From NCBI GenBank assembly GCA_038239305.1, contig JBBSEW010000001.1:1-64000 (forward strand): a DNA stretch of 64,000 nt, written 5' to 3'. Below the pieces are notes generated by a model. The model did not search any database, was not told the origin of the DNA, and saw nothing but the letters and a program-made list of their open reading frames with translations. Shown one piece after another: positions 1-7,881 of this stretch (position 1 is its first letter; each line of letters opens with the position of its first letter). The DNA comes from JALYUA01 sp038239305 (GTDB taxonomy: Bacteria > Acidobacteriota > Thermoanaerobaculia > UBA5066 > Gp7-AA6). Both the position numbers and the translations under genes were made by a program.

Positions 1-557
1 CTCTCGGTCCGGGCCCGGCGGTCCCGAAACATCGAGACGGGGCGGATCCAGCCGCGTTCCTCGAGCGCCCGGACCGCCTCCCCTCGTCCGACGGCCGGCA
101 GGTCCCGGGCGGCAACCGGAGCGCCGTTCGCGAGCGCGGCGAGAATCTCCGCCTCCGCTCCTGTGGTCCGGCCGAGAGCACCCCTCTCCGTGATCCGGTA
201 CCGGACGCCTCCGGCGGCCGGAAGACGCGCCGGAAGGGCACTGCGCAACACCTCGCCGGTCGACGCGAAGAAACGCCGCGCCGTCCGGTGCGCGAGGTCG
301 AGGAGATCGGGCGGACACACGGGCACGGGGTCCAGCACCTCGAGGATCTCGCGCAGTGCAGAGGTGCTTTCCCCTTCCCACGAGACGACGATACCCGTCA
401 GGACCCGTTCGCCGAACGGAACTCGGACGCGCGAGCCCTGCGCGGGGGTCGGAACCCCCGCCGGAACGAAGTAAGAGAACTCGCGGCGAAGAGGAAGCGG
501 CAGCGCGACCGAGACGATCGCGCGAGCCGGGGACTCGGAGATCGGCAGCTGGCTCAA
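1..557 (-). CDS. priA: Primosomal protein N' (PriA), N-terminal part, runs off the window
   Basis: The visible 185 codons read as the PriA N-terminal DNA-binding (3'BD) domain: after a short leader come VSVALPLPLRREFSYFVPAG and then GSRVRVPFGERVLTGIV, the strand-rich signature that holds the 3' end of the leading strand at stalled forks. The helicase part lies outside the window. PriA reloads the replisome at repaired or collapsed forks. The start is taken as TTG at 557-555, because it overlaps the stop of the upstream lipoprotein gene in a TTGA tetranucleotide, a junction type used repeatedly in this genome. No ATG or GTG lies in a better place. Identity is secure; the exact start is inferred. 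Confidence 0.85.
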   Translation of the reverse strand, partial: MSQLPISESPARAIVSVALPLPLRREFSYFVPAGVPTPAQGSRVRVPFGERVLTGIVVSWEGESTSALREILEVLDPVPVCPPDLLDLAHRTARRFFASTGEVLRSALPARLPAAGGVRYRITERGALGRTTGAEAEILAALANGAPVAARDLPAVGRGEAVRALEERGWIRPVSMFRDRRARTE

Positions 558-1387
558 AACCCGCCGAGGGCGAAGGCGAGGGCGACGGCAGTCGGCGGAG
601 TCGCGCACGGCGGCAGGGAGATCCGGAGAGCCCGTCCGGCTCCCATTCCGGGTCCGCGCCCGGCCACCCGCCGCGCGGATGTCTGCGACACGGAGGGAGA
701 ATCCGGGTCGTCGTCGCCATCGCGCACGAAGACGAACGTATGCGACGCGGGATCCCACCGGTAACGCCGGACCGTGTCCTCGTCGAGGTCAGGGCTGATC
801 ACGATCGAGTCGCGATCGACCGAGATGTCTCCATGCGCAAGCGTGACATCGCGCTCGAGGAAGGTGCCCGAGGAAAATTCCGCGGAGGCGCCCGGAGTCG
901 CCCGGCCCGTGAAGACCACGATGGAAAACCAGGGCGTGCCGCGCCCCGAGTCGCGCCGGACGAACGCAAGGGCAAAATCGAGCACACCGTCGTCGTTCAT
1001 GTCGCCGCGCACGAAGTAGGGATGGTAGATCCCGTAGAGGCTGTGCAGCTCCGCGTCGGAGTCGTCGCCGGGCTTGCGGTCGGCGTCCGTCGCGGGCCGC
1101 AGGCCGGAATTGCGGCGGAGGAAATCGTCGACGGCGCCGGTTTCGGCGGGCGTGAAAAGGTAACCGCTCGAGGCGGCGCGGCCCGCTGGAAGCTCGCGAC
1201 GGGAGGCTGACGGAACCTCCCGGGAGGGCTTCGCCGCCTGTTCGGGAGCGCGGCGGCAGGCCGTCCCGAGGAGACCGAGCGCCGTCATCCCGGTCAGGAT
1301 CGCCGTCGCGAACGCGAGCGCCAAGCGAGCGCGAGCCCGGATGGATCGCGAGAGGAGGGTCGGAGGGTCGGGGACCGGAAGTGGCAT
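554..1387 (-). CDS. Hypothetical lipoprotein upstream of priA
   Basis: A 277-residue protein of unknown function. The N-terminus is basic (RSIRARARLALAF) followed by a hydrophobic stretch ending in a lipobox-like LLGTAC around residue 50, so it is probably an outer-envelope lipoprotein. The middle (GDMNDDGVLDFALAFVRRD and SIVVFTG) resembles FG-GAP/VCBS-like calcium-loop or integrin-type repeats. The C-terminal ~45 residues are low-complexity and Arg/Pro/Ala-rich. The ATG at 1387 (MPLPVPDPPTLL) is preferred because residues further upstream are low-complexity and lie over the promoter side of the divergent gene. Its stop overlaps the priA start by 4 bp, so the two are probably cotranscribed. 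No conserved partner role can be assigned. Confidence 0.6.
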   Translation of the reverse strand: MPLPVPDPPTLLSRSIRARARLALAFATAILTGMTALGLLGTACRRAPEQAAKPSREVPSASRRELPAGRAASSGYLFTPAETGAVDDFLRRNSGLRPATDADRKPGDDSDAELHSLYGIYHPYFVRGDMNDDGVLDFALAFVRRDSGRGTPWFSIVVFTGRATPGASAEFSSGTFLERDVTLAHGDISVDRDSIVISPDLDEDTVRRYRWDPASHTFVFVRDGDDDPDSPSVSQTSARRVAGRGPGMGAGRALRISLPPCATPPTAVALAFALGGF

Positions 1388-1530
1388 CGGTTGGGCTTCG
1401 CGTTCGGATTGAGTTCGAGTTCGAGTGCGGCTTCGGCTTCGATTCCGAGGAGCGGGGATTGTACGGCAACACCAATACCGCAGGCACGCCGCGAGACGCC
1501 ACGCGGATCGGTGCGTGCACCCCCTTCTGC

Positions 1531-1536
1531 TAATGT
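1531..1536 (+). promoter_or_regulatory. Probable -10 box (TAATGT) of the fumarase-family gene
   Basis: TGCTAATGTT forms an extended -10-like element about 45 bp before the coding start. No convincing -35 is visible. A transcript starting about 7 bp downstream would begin almost directly with the hairpin at 1540-1556. Confidence 0.35.
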
Positions 1537-1539
1537 TCG

Positions 1540-1556
1540 GCCGAGCCGCGCTCGGC
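1540..1556 (+). other. Leader hairpin before the fumarase-family gene
   Basis: Perfect inverted repeat GCCGAGC-CGC-GCTCGGC in the leader, 25 bp before the start codon and ahead of the GGAGG at 1573-1577. It would form a 7-bp stem at the 5' end of the mRNA. It may stabilise the transcript; no regulatory ligand is suggested. Confidence 0.4.
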
Positions 1557-1581
1557 GTGCGGCCCTGCCGCTGGAGGAATT

Positions 1582-2964
1582 CTGAGACAGGAGAAAGACA
1601 GCCTAGGCACCCGGGAGATCCCGGACGAGGCCTACTGGGGCGCACAGACGTCGCGCGCCCTCGAGAACTACCCGATCTCCGGCGAACGCCCTCATCCCGA
1701 GACAGTGCGCGCCTACGTTCGCATCAAACGCGCCTGCGCGGAGACAAACGGGGAGATGGATCGCCTTCCGGCCGACAAGGTGCGGGCCATCGTCACGGCC
1801 TGCGACGAGATCCTCGCCGGAAAGCTCGCGGATCAGTTCGTGGTGGACGTGTACCAGGCCGGAGCCGGCACGTCTTTTCACATGAACGTGAACGAGGTGA
1901 TCGCGGGGCGCGCGGCGGAAATCCTCGGAAAGACCCGGGGAGACCGGGCCGCGGTCAACCCGAACGACGACGTCAACCTCGGCCAATCGACGAACGACAC
2001 CTTCCCCACGGCGCTGCACATGGCGGCCATCGCGGTGGGCCGTCTCCTGTCGGCGGAGGTCGGCCTGCTCGCCGAGTCCTTCTCCCGTAAGGGGACCGAA
2101 TTCGACTCCATCGTCAAGTCCGGCCGCACGCACCTGATGGATGCGGTCCCGGTGACTCTCGGACAGGAATTCCGGGCCTACGGCGCCGCGGTTGCGCATC
2201 GGAGGGCCGCGCTCGACCGGTCGCTCGACGGACTGCGGGAGCTCGCCCTCGGCGGTTCCGCCGTCGGGACCGGTCTCAACACGCCTCCGGGCTTTCGGGA
2301 GAAGGCCATTGCGAACGTCTCCGGCCTGACGGGTGAACGCTACGTTCCCGCGGCAGACGCCCGCGAGGCGATGCAGAGCCGCGCCGCCGCCGGCGACTAC
2401 TCGTCGGCGCTTCGCGCTCTGTCGGTCGAGCTCGGAAGGATCGCGAACGACCTGCGGCTTCTCGCTTCCGGCCCCGCGACCGGGCTCGACGAGATCCGCC
2501 TGCCGCCCGTTCAGCCGGGCTCCTCGATCATGCCGGGCAAAGTGAACCCCTCGCTGCTCGAGTGCCTGAACATGCTCTGTTTCCAGCTGATCGGGATGGA
2601 TGCCGCCAACACGCTCGCCGTGGCGGGCGGGCAGCTCGAGCTGAACGTCATGATGCCTCTGCTCGCCCACAACCTGACGCGCGGGCCCCAGCTGCTGCTG
2701 AATTTTCTGCCGGTCGTGCGGACGCGCTGCATCGACGGGATCACCGCGAACCGGGAGAAGTGCCGGCATTACCTCGAGGAATCGCCTTCCGTCATCACGG
2801 CCCTCACGCCGAAGATCGGATATGCCCGCGCCGCCGAGGTGTTCAAGGAGGCTGTGTCCCGTGGAGTGCGCGTCCGAAACGTCCTTCTCGAGAATGGCAT
2901 CGTGACCGAACAGGAGCTCGCCGAGGCGATGACGCCGGAGGCCCTGCTCGGTCCATTGAGATAA
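1582..2964 (+). CDS. Class II fumarase / aspartate ammonia-lyase family protein
   Basis: A 460-residue lyase that reversibly eliminates water (fumarase) or ammonia (aspartase) to give fumarate. The superfamily signature GSSIMPGKVNP lies at about residues 313-323, with the active-site segments GQSTNDTFPTA and SGRTHLMDAVPVTLGQE earlier. Fumarase-like NDDVN and LMDAVP are mixed with aspartase-like NDLRLLASGP and DGITAN, so I do not choose between them. Homology to both subfamilies begins at RQEKDSLGTREIP, encoded directly after a CTG at 1582 that follows GGAGG at 1573-1577. No ATG, GTG or TTG lies between the GGAGG and that conserved segment, so CTG is the likely start. GTG at 1705 would remove 41 conserved residues. 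The membrane protein gene follows 21 bp later. Confidence 0.85.
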   Translation: MRQEKDSLGTREIPDEAYWGAQTSRALENYPISGERPHPETVRAYVRIKRACAETNGEMDRLPADKVRAIVTACDEILAGKLADQFVVDVYQAGAGTSFHMNVNEVIAGRAAEILGKTRGDRAAVNPNDDVNLGQSTNDTFPTALHMAAIAVGRLLSAEVGLLAESFSRKGTEFDSIVKSGRTHLMDAVPVTLGQEFRAYGAAVAHRRAALDRSLDGLRELALGGSAVGTGLNTPPGFREKAIANVSGLTGERYVPAADAREAMQSRAAAGDYSSALRALSVELGRIANDLRLLASGPATGLDEIRLPPVQPGSSIMPGKVNPSLLECLNMLCFQLIGMDAANTLAVAGGQLELNVMMPLLAHNLTRGPQLLLNFLPVVRTRCIDGITANREKCRHYLEESPSVITALTPKIGYARAAEVFKEAVSRGVRVRNVLLENGIVTEQELAEAMTPEALLGPLR

Positions 2965-2985
2965 ACCGCGACTGAAGGAGGATTC

Positions 2986-3702
2986 ATGAGCTGGCCCCAA
3001 GATTTCCCGACGAACTTTCAGTTTCTCTTGCGATGGTTGCACTTCCTGGGCGGCATCACCTGGATCGGGATGCTCTATTTTTTCAATCTCGTGAACGTCG
3101 AGTTCCAGAAGGGGTTGGACGGCGCGACCAAGCAGAAGGTCAACCCGCCTCTGCTGACCCGCACGCTGTTCTGGTTCCGATGGGGCGCCGTGGTGACCTG
3201 GGTGACGGGGTTTCTCTACTACTTCCTGATCGCGAACACGGAAGTCCCGGGACACAAGGTGCTCGGCATCTTTCTCGTCGGCTGGGCGGTGGCGTTCGTG
3301 ATCGAGGCGGGGCTCCTCCGGATGTCGATCAAGGGAGGCGCGCTCAAGGATGGCCGCGTCCTGGGCATCGTGATCCTCGTGGTGATGACCGCGATCGGCT
3401 GGGTACTGGGCTATTACGGCCGGGAGTGGGGCTCGAGCAGCCGGCTGCTCTCGATCCTGATCGGTGGCGGCCTCGGCACCGTGATGTTCATGAACGTCTG
3501 GATGATCATCTGGCCGCTGCAGAAGAAGATCATCGCGGCCACCATCGCGGCGGCGGCCGGCACTCCGGCGCCCGCGGAGCAGCCCCTCTGGGCGCGCCGG
3601 GCGTTCCTCGCGTCGCGGGCCAACACGTGGCTCTCGATTCCCATGCTGTTCTTCATGGGCGCGGCGAGCCATTTTCCGATCTTCAGCGTGCTCGGCAAGT
3701 AG
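2986..3702 (+). CDS. Urate oxidase N-terminal-domain (PuuD-like) membrane protein
   Basis: A 238-residue integral membrane protein with about six hydrophobic helices, including FLLRWLHFLGGITWIGMLYF near residue 10 and ILVVMTAIGWVLGYY in the middle. The WLHFLGGITWIGMLY start is typical of the urate oxidase N-terminal family (PF06181), whose named member PuuD oxidises urate through a fused cytochrome c domain. That C-terminal haem domain (CxxCH) is absent here, so urate oxidation is doubtful and a heme or redox membrane role is only a guess. ATG is preceded by AAGGAGG at a good distance. It follows the lyase gene and ends before a strong terminator at 3753-3775. Confidence 0.75.
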   Translation: MSWPQDFPTNFQFLLRWLHFLGGITWIGMLYFFNLVNVEFQKGLDGATKQKVNPPLLTRTLFWFRWGAVVTWVTGFLYYFLIANTEVPGHKVLGIFLVGWAVAFVIEAGLLRMSIKGGALKDGRVLGIVILVVMTAIGWVLGYYGREWGSSSRLLSILIGGGLGTVMFMNVWMIIWPLQKKIIAATIAAAAGTPAPAEQPLWARRAFLASRANTWLSIPMLFFMGAASHFPIFSVLGK

Positions 3703-3736
3703 TCGGGGAGCGGAACGGATCGAACGGTTTTTCGGT

Positions 3737-3899
3737 TTTCAGTTCTCAGTCGGGCGGCCGGAAGGCCGCCCTTTCGGTTTGGGCACGGATTTCAGCTTTC
3801 AGCAGGCTCAGGTTGCCTGCGGGATCCTCTTGAAGCCGCCGGGTTGCGAGGGATCTCTTGAATGAAAACCGAGAACTGAAAACTGAAAACTGAAAACGT
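3737..3899. repeat. Inverted CTGAAAA-type repeats between convergent genes
   Basis: TTTTCAGTTCTC (3737-3748) is an exact inverted copy of GAGAACTGAAAA (3871-3882), and the right side continues as tandem ACTGAAA heptamers to about 3897. They flank the terminator hairpin in the gap between the plus-strand membrane protein gene and the minus-strand glycosylase gene. Confidence 0.6.
3753..3775 (+). terminator. Rho-independent terminator after the PuuD-like gene
   Basis: Perfect 8-bp GC stem GGGCGGCC-GGAA-GGCCGCCC followed by TTTCGGTTT. It lies between convergent genes, so it can serve the plus strand and perhaps both. Confidence 0.75.
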
Positions 3900-3927
3900 T
3901 CCCGGTATCCGCTGACAGCACGGCGCC

Positions 3928-4599
3928 CTAAGGCGTTGCGAGATAGTCCCTCACCAGCTTCATGTCCTCCCAGACGTCCTTCTTCCGGTCGGGCGACCGG
4001 AGAAGAAACGCGGGGTGAAACGTCGGCATCACCCGCACGCCCCGCGCCGTGCGCCACTGGCCGCGCATGCGCGAGATGGGCTCGTCGGTTTCGAGCAGCG
4101 TCTGAGCGGCGAAAGTTCCGAGCGTGACGATCACGCGCGGCCCGATGAGGCGAATCTGTTCGTTCAGGAATGGCTTGCAGGTCTGGACTTCGTCGCGCTC
4201 GGGATTCCGGTTGTTCGGGGGACGACACTTGAGGACGTTGGCGATGTAGACGTCCTCCCGGGTGCGGCCGATCGCCTCGATGATCTTTGTCAGCAGCTGG
4301 CCGGCGCGGCCGACGAATGCGAGCCCCTGCTCGTCCTCATCCCGTCCGGGAGCCTCCCCGACGAACATGAGCTCCGCCTTGGCGTTTCCCTGGCCGAACA
4401 CGATGTTCGTTCGCGTCGAACCGAGCTTGCAGCGCATGCAGCCCGCGAGGAACTGGCTGAGGGCGGGGAGGTCCCGGATCGTTCCCGTCACGAGAGCGGG
4501 AGCGGCCGGGTCCTTTCTGGTCAGATACAGCTCCGTGACGCCGATGTCGCGGAAGAAGGCGAGGTCGTCATCGCCGGGGGAAGGCGGACGGTCGCTCAC
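3928..4599 (-). CDS. Family 4 uracil-DNA glycosylase (iron-sulfur type)
   Basis: A 223-residue enzyme that removes uracil from DNA as the first step of base-excision repair. The family-4 pattern is visible: FLAGCMRCKLGSTR supplies the first two cluster cysteines, VFGEAP-type GEAPGRDEDEQGLAFVGRAG is motif 1, NVLKCRPPNNRNP and CKPFL supply the other two cysteines, and PTFHPAFLL is the motif 2 loop. The GTG at 4599 overlaps the coaBC stop in GTGA, giving a normal length. A start at 4662 would run 67 bp into coaBC. It is the last gene of the lpxB-to-udg run and is probably cotranscribed with coaBC. Confidence 0.9.
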   Translation of the reverse strand: MSDRPPSPGDDDLAFFRDIGVTELYLTRKDPAAPALVTGTIRDLPALSQFLAGCMRCKLGSTRTNIVFGQGNAKAELMFVGEAPGRDEDEQGLAFVGRAGQLLTKIIEAIGRTREDVYIANVLKCRPPNNRNPERDEVQTCKPFLNEQIRLIGPRVIVTLGTFAAQTLLETDEPISRMRGQWRTARGVRVMPTFHPAFLLRSPDRKKDVWEDMKLVRDYLATP

Positions 4600-5828
4600 G
4601 CGGGGCGGGGGCCGGAAACGATGGCCGGGACCTCTCTCCGGATCTCCGAAAAGGAGTCCCATATGGCGTGGGCCACGTCGATCTTCGGCCGCTTCGAGAC
4701 GGTTTTCGCGGCGCGGCCCGGGGCCAGGATCACAACCTCGTTGTCGGAGGTCTCGAACCCGATGTCCGCACGGCTCACGTCGTTCACGACGATCATGTCG
4801 GCGCCCTTGGCATCGCGCTTGACGGCGGCCCGCCGCTCGAGATCTTCGGTCTCGGCGGCAAAGGCGATCACCGTCTGGCCGCGCCGCAGGGGCTTGAGAG
4901 ACGCGAGAACGTCCCGGCCCGCGGCGAAGCGCACGACCGCGTCGCCCGCTTCACGATGCAGGCGCTCGCGGTTCGGCTCCGGGATGAAGTCGGCGACCGC
5001 GGCGGCCATCGCGAGGCCGTCGCACTCGGGGAATTCGCGGACGAGCAGGCCATGGAGATCGTCGGCGGTCTCGAAGGCGAGGAAACGGACGCCCTCGGGC
5101 CGGGGAAGTCCGGTCGCGCCCGAAAGGAGAGTGACGGTGGCGCCGCGCTCGCGGGCCGCTTCGGCGAGGGCATAGCCCATGCGGCCGCTCGACCGGTTCG
5201 AGACGTACCGCACGGGGTCGATCGGCTCCCTCGTGGGGCCGGCCGTGACGAGGATCCGCAGGCCTTCGAGGTCCTGGAGGCCAGCCGCGTTCCGCAGCAG
5301 CGCCCGCGCGCTCCGCAGGATTTCCTCGGGTTCTGCCATCCGGCCGATGCCGTCGTGCCCGGACGCGAGAGCGCCGGTCGCGGGCCCGATGAATCGCACT
5401 CCCCTCGCCGCGAGAGTTTCCCGATTCTGCCGGACGGCCGCGTTGGCCCACATCGCCGTCTCCATCGCCGGGGCCAGCAGGACGGGGCCGCGGTGGGACA
5501 GGAAATAGGTCGTCAGGAAATCATCCGCCAGCCCGTGGGCGAGCCGCGCCATCGTGTGCGCCGTCGCCGGGGCGACCAGGAGCAGGTCCGATCGGTCGGC
5601 GAGGTTCACGTGCTCGATTCCCGCGCGGCTGCCGTCGTTCCAGACCTCCGTCAGAACAGGACGGCCGGAAAGGGCGGAGAACGTGAGGGGCGAGACGAAC
5701 TCACGCGCTCCCCGCGTCAGAACCACCTGGACCTCGGCGCCGTCCTTCACGAGAGCCCGGCAGAGCTCGGCAGCCTTGTAGGCGGCGATGCCGCCGGACA
5801 CTCCGAGGACGACGCGGAAGCTTTTCAT
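4596..5828 (-). CDS. coaBC: CoaBC: phosphopantothenoylcysteine decarboxylase / phosphopantothenate-cysteine ligase
   Basis: A 410-residue bifunctional enzyme of coenzyme A synthesis. Residues 1-180 are the flavin-dependent CoaC decarboxylase (VLGVSGGIAAYKAAEL, active-site His73 in IEHVNLA). Residues ~190-400 are the CoaB ligase (VTAGPTREPIDPVRYVSNRSSGRMG, AMAAAVADF). Two normally conserved CoaC features differ: the PXMNXXMW substrate-clamp motif reads PAMETAMW (residues 120-127, Asn to Glu), and the catalytic-flap Cys of the ACGxxGxGRM segment is Ser156 (ASGHDGIGRM). The CoaB half looks intact. The start codon lies inside an octamer repeat array (5827-5874), and there is no clear ribosome binding site. 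Confidence 0.93.
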   Translation of the reverse strand: MKSFRVVLGVSGGIAAYKAAELCRALVKDGAEVQVVLTRGAREFVSPLTFSALSGRPVLTEVWNDGSRAGIEHVNLADRSDLLLVAPATAHTMARLAHGLADDFLTTYFLSHRGPVLLAPAMETAMWANAAVRQNRETLAARGVRFIGPATGALASGHDGIGRMAEPEEILRSARALLRNAAGLQDLEGLRILVTAGPTREPIDPVRYVSNRSSGRMGYALAEAARERGATVTLLSGATGLPRPEGVRFLAFETADDLHGLLVREFPECDGLAMAAAVADFIPEPNRERLHREAGDAVVRFAAGRDVLASLKPLRRGQTVIAFAAETEDLERRAAVKRDAKGADMIVVNDVSRADIGFETSDNEVVILAPGRAAKTVSKRPKIDVAHAIWDSFSEIRREVPAIVSGPRPA

Positions 5829-5874
5829 CGGATCATCGGATCATCGGATCATCGGATCATCGGATTATCGGGTC
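5827..5874. repeat. Octamer tandem array ATCGGATC x6 overlapping the coaBC start
   Basis: Four exact ATCGGATC units followed by ATCGGATT and ATCGGGTC; read in another phase the unit is GATCATCG. The first unit contains part of the coaBC start codon, so the array forms the immediate upstream region of coaBC. Confidence 0.85.
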
Positions 5875-6030
5875 AGGATCACCGGAGAGCCGCGGCCGTC
5901 GGGCGGGGGCCAGGCGACGCGAAACGCGGTACGCCGAACCCGGATCGGACCGGCCGAGCGTACGGCAAGCCGGCCCGCCGTTTTTCAGTCCGCGACGACG
6001 CCAGCAGCCGCATGCCGCCCCTCGCCGCTC

Positions 6031-6291
6031 TCAGACGGCGGCTTCTTCCTCTTCGTCTTCGGCTTCCATCTCGGACGCCTCCACGGCCTCCTCGAGCACG
6101 CCGCCCTCGGCGCCGTAGTCCCAGCGGACGCGGTTGTCGTCGAATTCTTCGGCGGCCAGGCGGGTCGGCTTCATCGGCCGGTCCGGCTCGAGCTTGGGGC
6201 GCGCGCCCCGCATCAGCTGCTCGGCGCGACGGGCGATCAGGAGCACGAGCCGGAACTTGCTGTCGACGCCTTCGGGGATGTTCTGGATCAT
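6031..6291 (-). CDS. rpoZ: DNA-directed RNA polymerase omega subunit
   Basis: An 86-residue small RNA polymerase subunit that helps fold and hold beta'. The core reads DSKFRLVLLIARRAEQLMRG and RPTRLAAEEF, which matches the omega family helices. The last ~20 residues are strongly acidic (EAEDEEEEA), longer than the core needs. ATG at 6291 is preceded by GGAGAG about 8 bp upstream, and length is typical. The position between gmk and coaBC is the conserved arrangement in many Gram-negative phyla. It is 76 bp downstream of gmk. Confidence 0.92.
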   Translation of the reverse strand: MIQNIPEGVDSKFRLVLLIARRAEQLMRGARPKLEPDRPMKPTRLAAEEFDDNRVRWDYGAEGGVLEEAVEASEMEAEDEEEEAAV

Positions 6292-6367
6292 GGGAGGAAT
6301 CTCTCCTAACTGAACGGACGAATCAAGCTTCAGACTGGGAGTCGAGGACCGTCGTACGGGGGCCGTT

Positions 6368-6994
6368 CTACCGGAATTCCTTACGGATGCGCTCCAGGCG
6401 CTCCGCCTGGCGGGCCGGCGTGAGCCGCCTCGCCCGAACGACGGATTGTAACTCAAGAGTGGCCCTGTCGAGGTCATCATTTACGATAACGTATTGATAC
6501 TCCGAGGCTTCCTGGATCTCCTTGGCGGCATTGATGAGCCGCTTCTGGATCACCTCCTCGCCATCCAGCCCGCGGAGGAGGAGGCGTTTCTGGAGCTCGG
6601 GCTGCGAGGACGGCGCGATGAAGATCTTCACGGCGTCCGGATAGACCCGCCCGACGTCCCGAGCCCCTTTGACGTCGATGTCGAGCACGACATCCTCCCC
6701 CGCCTCGAGGTGCGGGAGGACTTCCCCCTTCGAGGTGCCATAGATGTTGTCGTGCACCTCGTTGTGCTCCAGAAACTCGTCGCGTCCGACCATCACCTGG
6801 AACTGCGCGACCGTGACGAAGTGGTACTCCCGCCCGTCGCTCTCGCCGGTGCGCATGGGCCGCGTGGTGTGGGAGATGGCGAAGTGGAGCGGGGCTCCCG
6901 GCGGATCGGCGAGGAGCCGGCGGATCAGCGTGGTCTTCCCGCCGCCGGAGGGCGACGAGACGATGAAGAGATCTCCCCGGGCGGCCGTCGTCAT
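6368..6994 (-). CDS. gmk: Guanylate kinase
   Basis: A 208-residue kinase converting GMP and ATP to GDP and ADP. The P-loop SSPSGGGKTT is at residues 13-22. The GMP-binding segment ISHTTRPMRTGESDGREYHF and the EFLEHNEVHDNIYGT segment are typical. ATG at 6994 overlaps the stop of the yicC-type gene as ATGA, so translation is coupled. Its pairing with the YicC-type RNase upstream and rpoZ downstream is a widely conserved cluster. Confidence 0.96.
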   Translation of the reverse strand: MTTAARGDLFIVSSPSGGGKTTLIRRLLADPPGAPLHFAISHTTRPMRTGESDGREYHFVTVAQFQVMVGRDEFLEHNEVHDNIYGTSKGEVLPHLEAGEDVVLDIDVKGARDVGRVYPDAVKIFIAPSSQPELQKRLLLRGLDGEEVIQKRLINAAKEIQEASEYQYVIVNDDLDRATLELQSVVRARRLTPARQAERLERIRKEFR

Positions 6995-7881
6995 TCGACG
7001 TTCTGAACCTGTTCTCGGATCTTCTCGGTTTCCGACTTCATCTCGAGAACGTCGCGCACGAGCTGGAGATCCCGGGCCTTCGATCCGAGCGTGTTGAGCT
7101 CCCGGAGAATCTCCTGCGTGAGGAATTCGAGCTTCTTCCCGACGGGGTCGCCGCCGGAGGCCGCCAGCAGCTCGGCGAACTGCAGGAGATGGCCGTCGAG
7201 ACGCTGAAGTTCCTCTGCCACGTCCGTGCGATCCACCGCAATCGCCGCCTCCTGCTCGAGCCGCCCCGAGTCGAGCGGCAGGTCCGGCACGAGGGCCGCG
7301 AGGCGCTCCCGCAGGTTGCCGAGGAGGCGCGCGGCAAACTCCGTCCTCCGCTCGGACAGCGCGGCGGTCTTGCGTCGGAGAAAGGCGATCCGGCCCGCGA
7401 GATCGTCCGCGATCTGCCGGCCTTCCATCTCGCGCATGCCGCGAAGACTCTCCGCCGCCTGCCGGGCGACGGCTTCGATCGCGCCTGTCTCTTCCGGCGT
7501 CCAATCCTGCCCGCCCCCGTCGACCGACAGGGCACCCGGAATCGCGAGAAGGTCCCGCGCCTGGAGAGCTCCGGGTATCTCGAGGCGCGTTGCGACTTCT
7601 CGGATCCGCCCGACGACGGCCTCGATCAGGCCCTCATCCACCGAGACGCTGGCGCGAGCCGAAGTCTCGCGGCGAAGGCGGACCGTGACCTCGACCTTCC
7701 CGCGTGAAATGTGGGCGGCGAATACCTTGCGCACGACGGGCTCGAGGGCGGCCTCGGAATCCCGCAGCTTGACCGTCAGGTCGAGGAAGCGGTGGTTGAC
7801 GCTTCGAGCGGAAACTTCGGCCGTGGCTTCCGAACCCACGGCGCCCTGCGCCCGTCCGAAACCCGTGATGCTCCGGATCAC
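6991..7881 (-). CDS. YicC family endoribonuclease
   Basis: A 296-residue protein. The N-terminal MIRSITGFGRAQG and SVNHRFLDL segments and the C-terminal DUF1732 block (AIAVDRTDVAEELQRLDGHL, GKKLEFLTQEILRELNTLGSK) are diagnostic of the YicC family. Members form hexameric endoribonucleases that cleave small RNAs in E. coli and B. subtilis. The start is a GTG overlapping the msbA stop (GTGA) and its own stop overlaps gmk, so it is translationally linked on both sides. Substrate in this organism is unknown. Confidence 0.92.
   Translation of the reverse strand: MIRSITGFGRAQGAVGSEATAEVSARSVNHRFLDLTVKLRDSEAALEPVVRKVFAAHISRGKVEVTVRLRRETSARASVSVDEGLIEAVVGRIREVATRLEIPGALQARDLLAIPGALSVDGGGQDWTPEETGAIEAVARQAAESLRGMREMEGRQIADDLAGRIAFLRRKTAALSERRTEFAARLLGNLRERLAALVPDLPLDSGRLEQEAAIAVDRTDVAEELQRLDGHLLQFAELLAASGGDPVGKKLEFLTQEILRELNTLGSKARDLQLVRDVLEMKSETEKIREQVQNVE

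Noticed and set aside
1603..3672. 689-codon minus-strand open frame opposite the lyase and membrane protein genes
   Set aside because: It is antisense to two well-supported genes, has Arg/His/Asp-rich composition without domains, and arises from GC-rich third positions.
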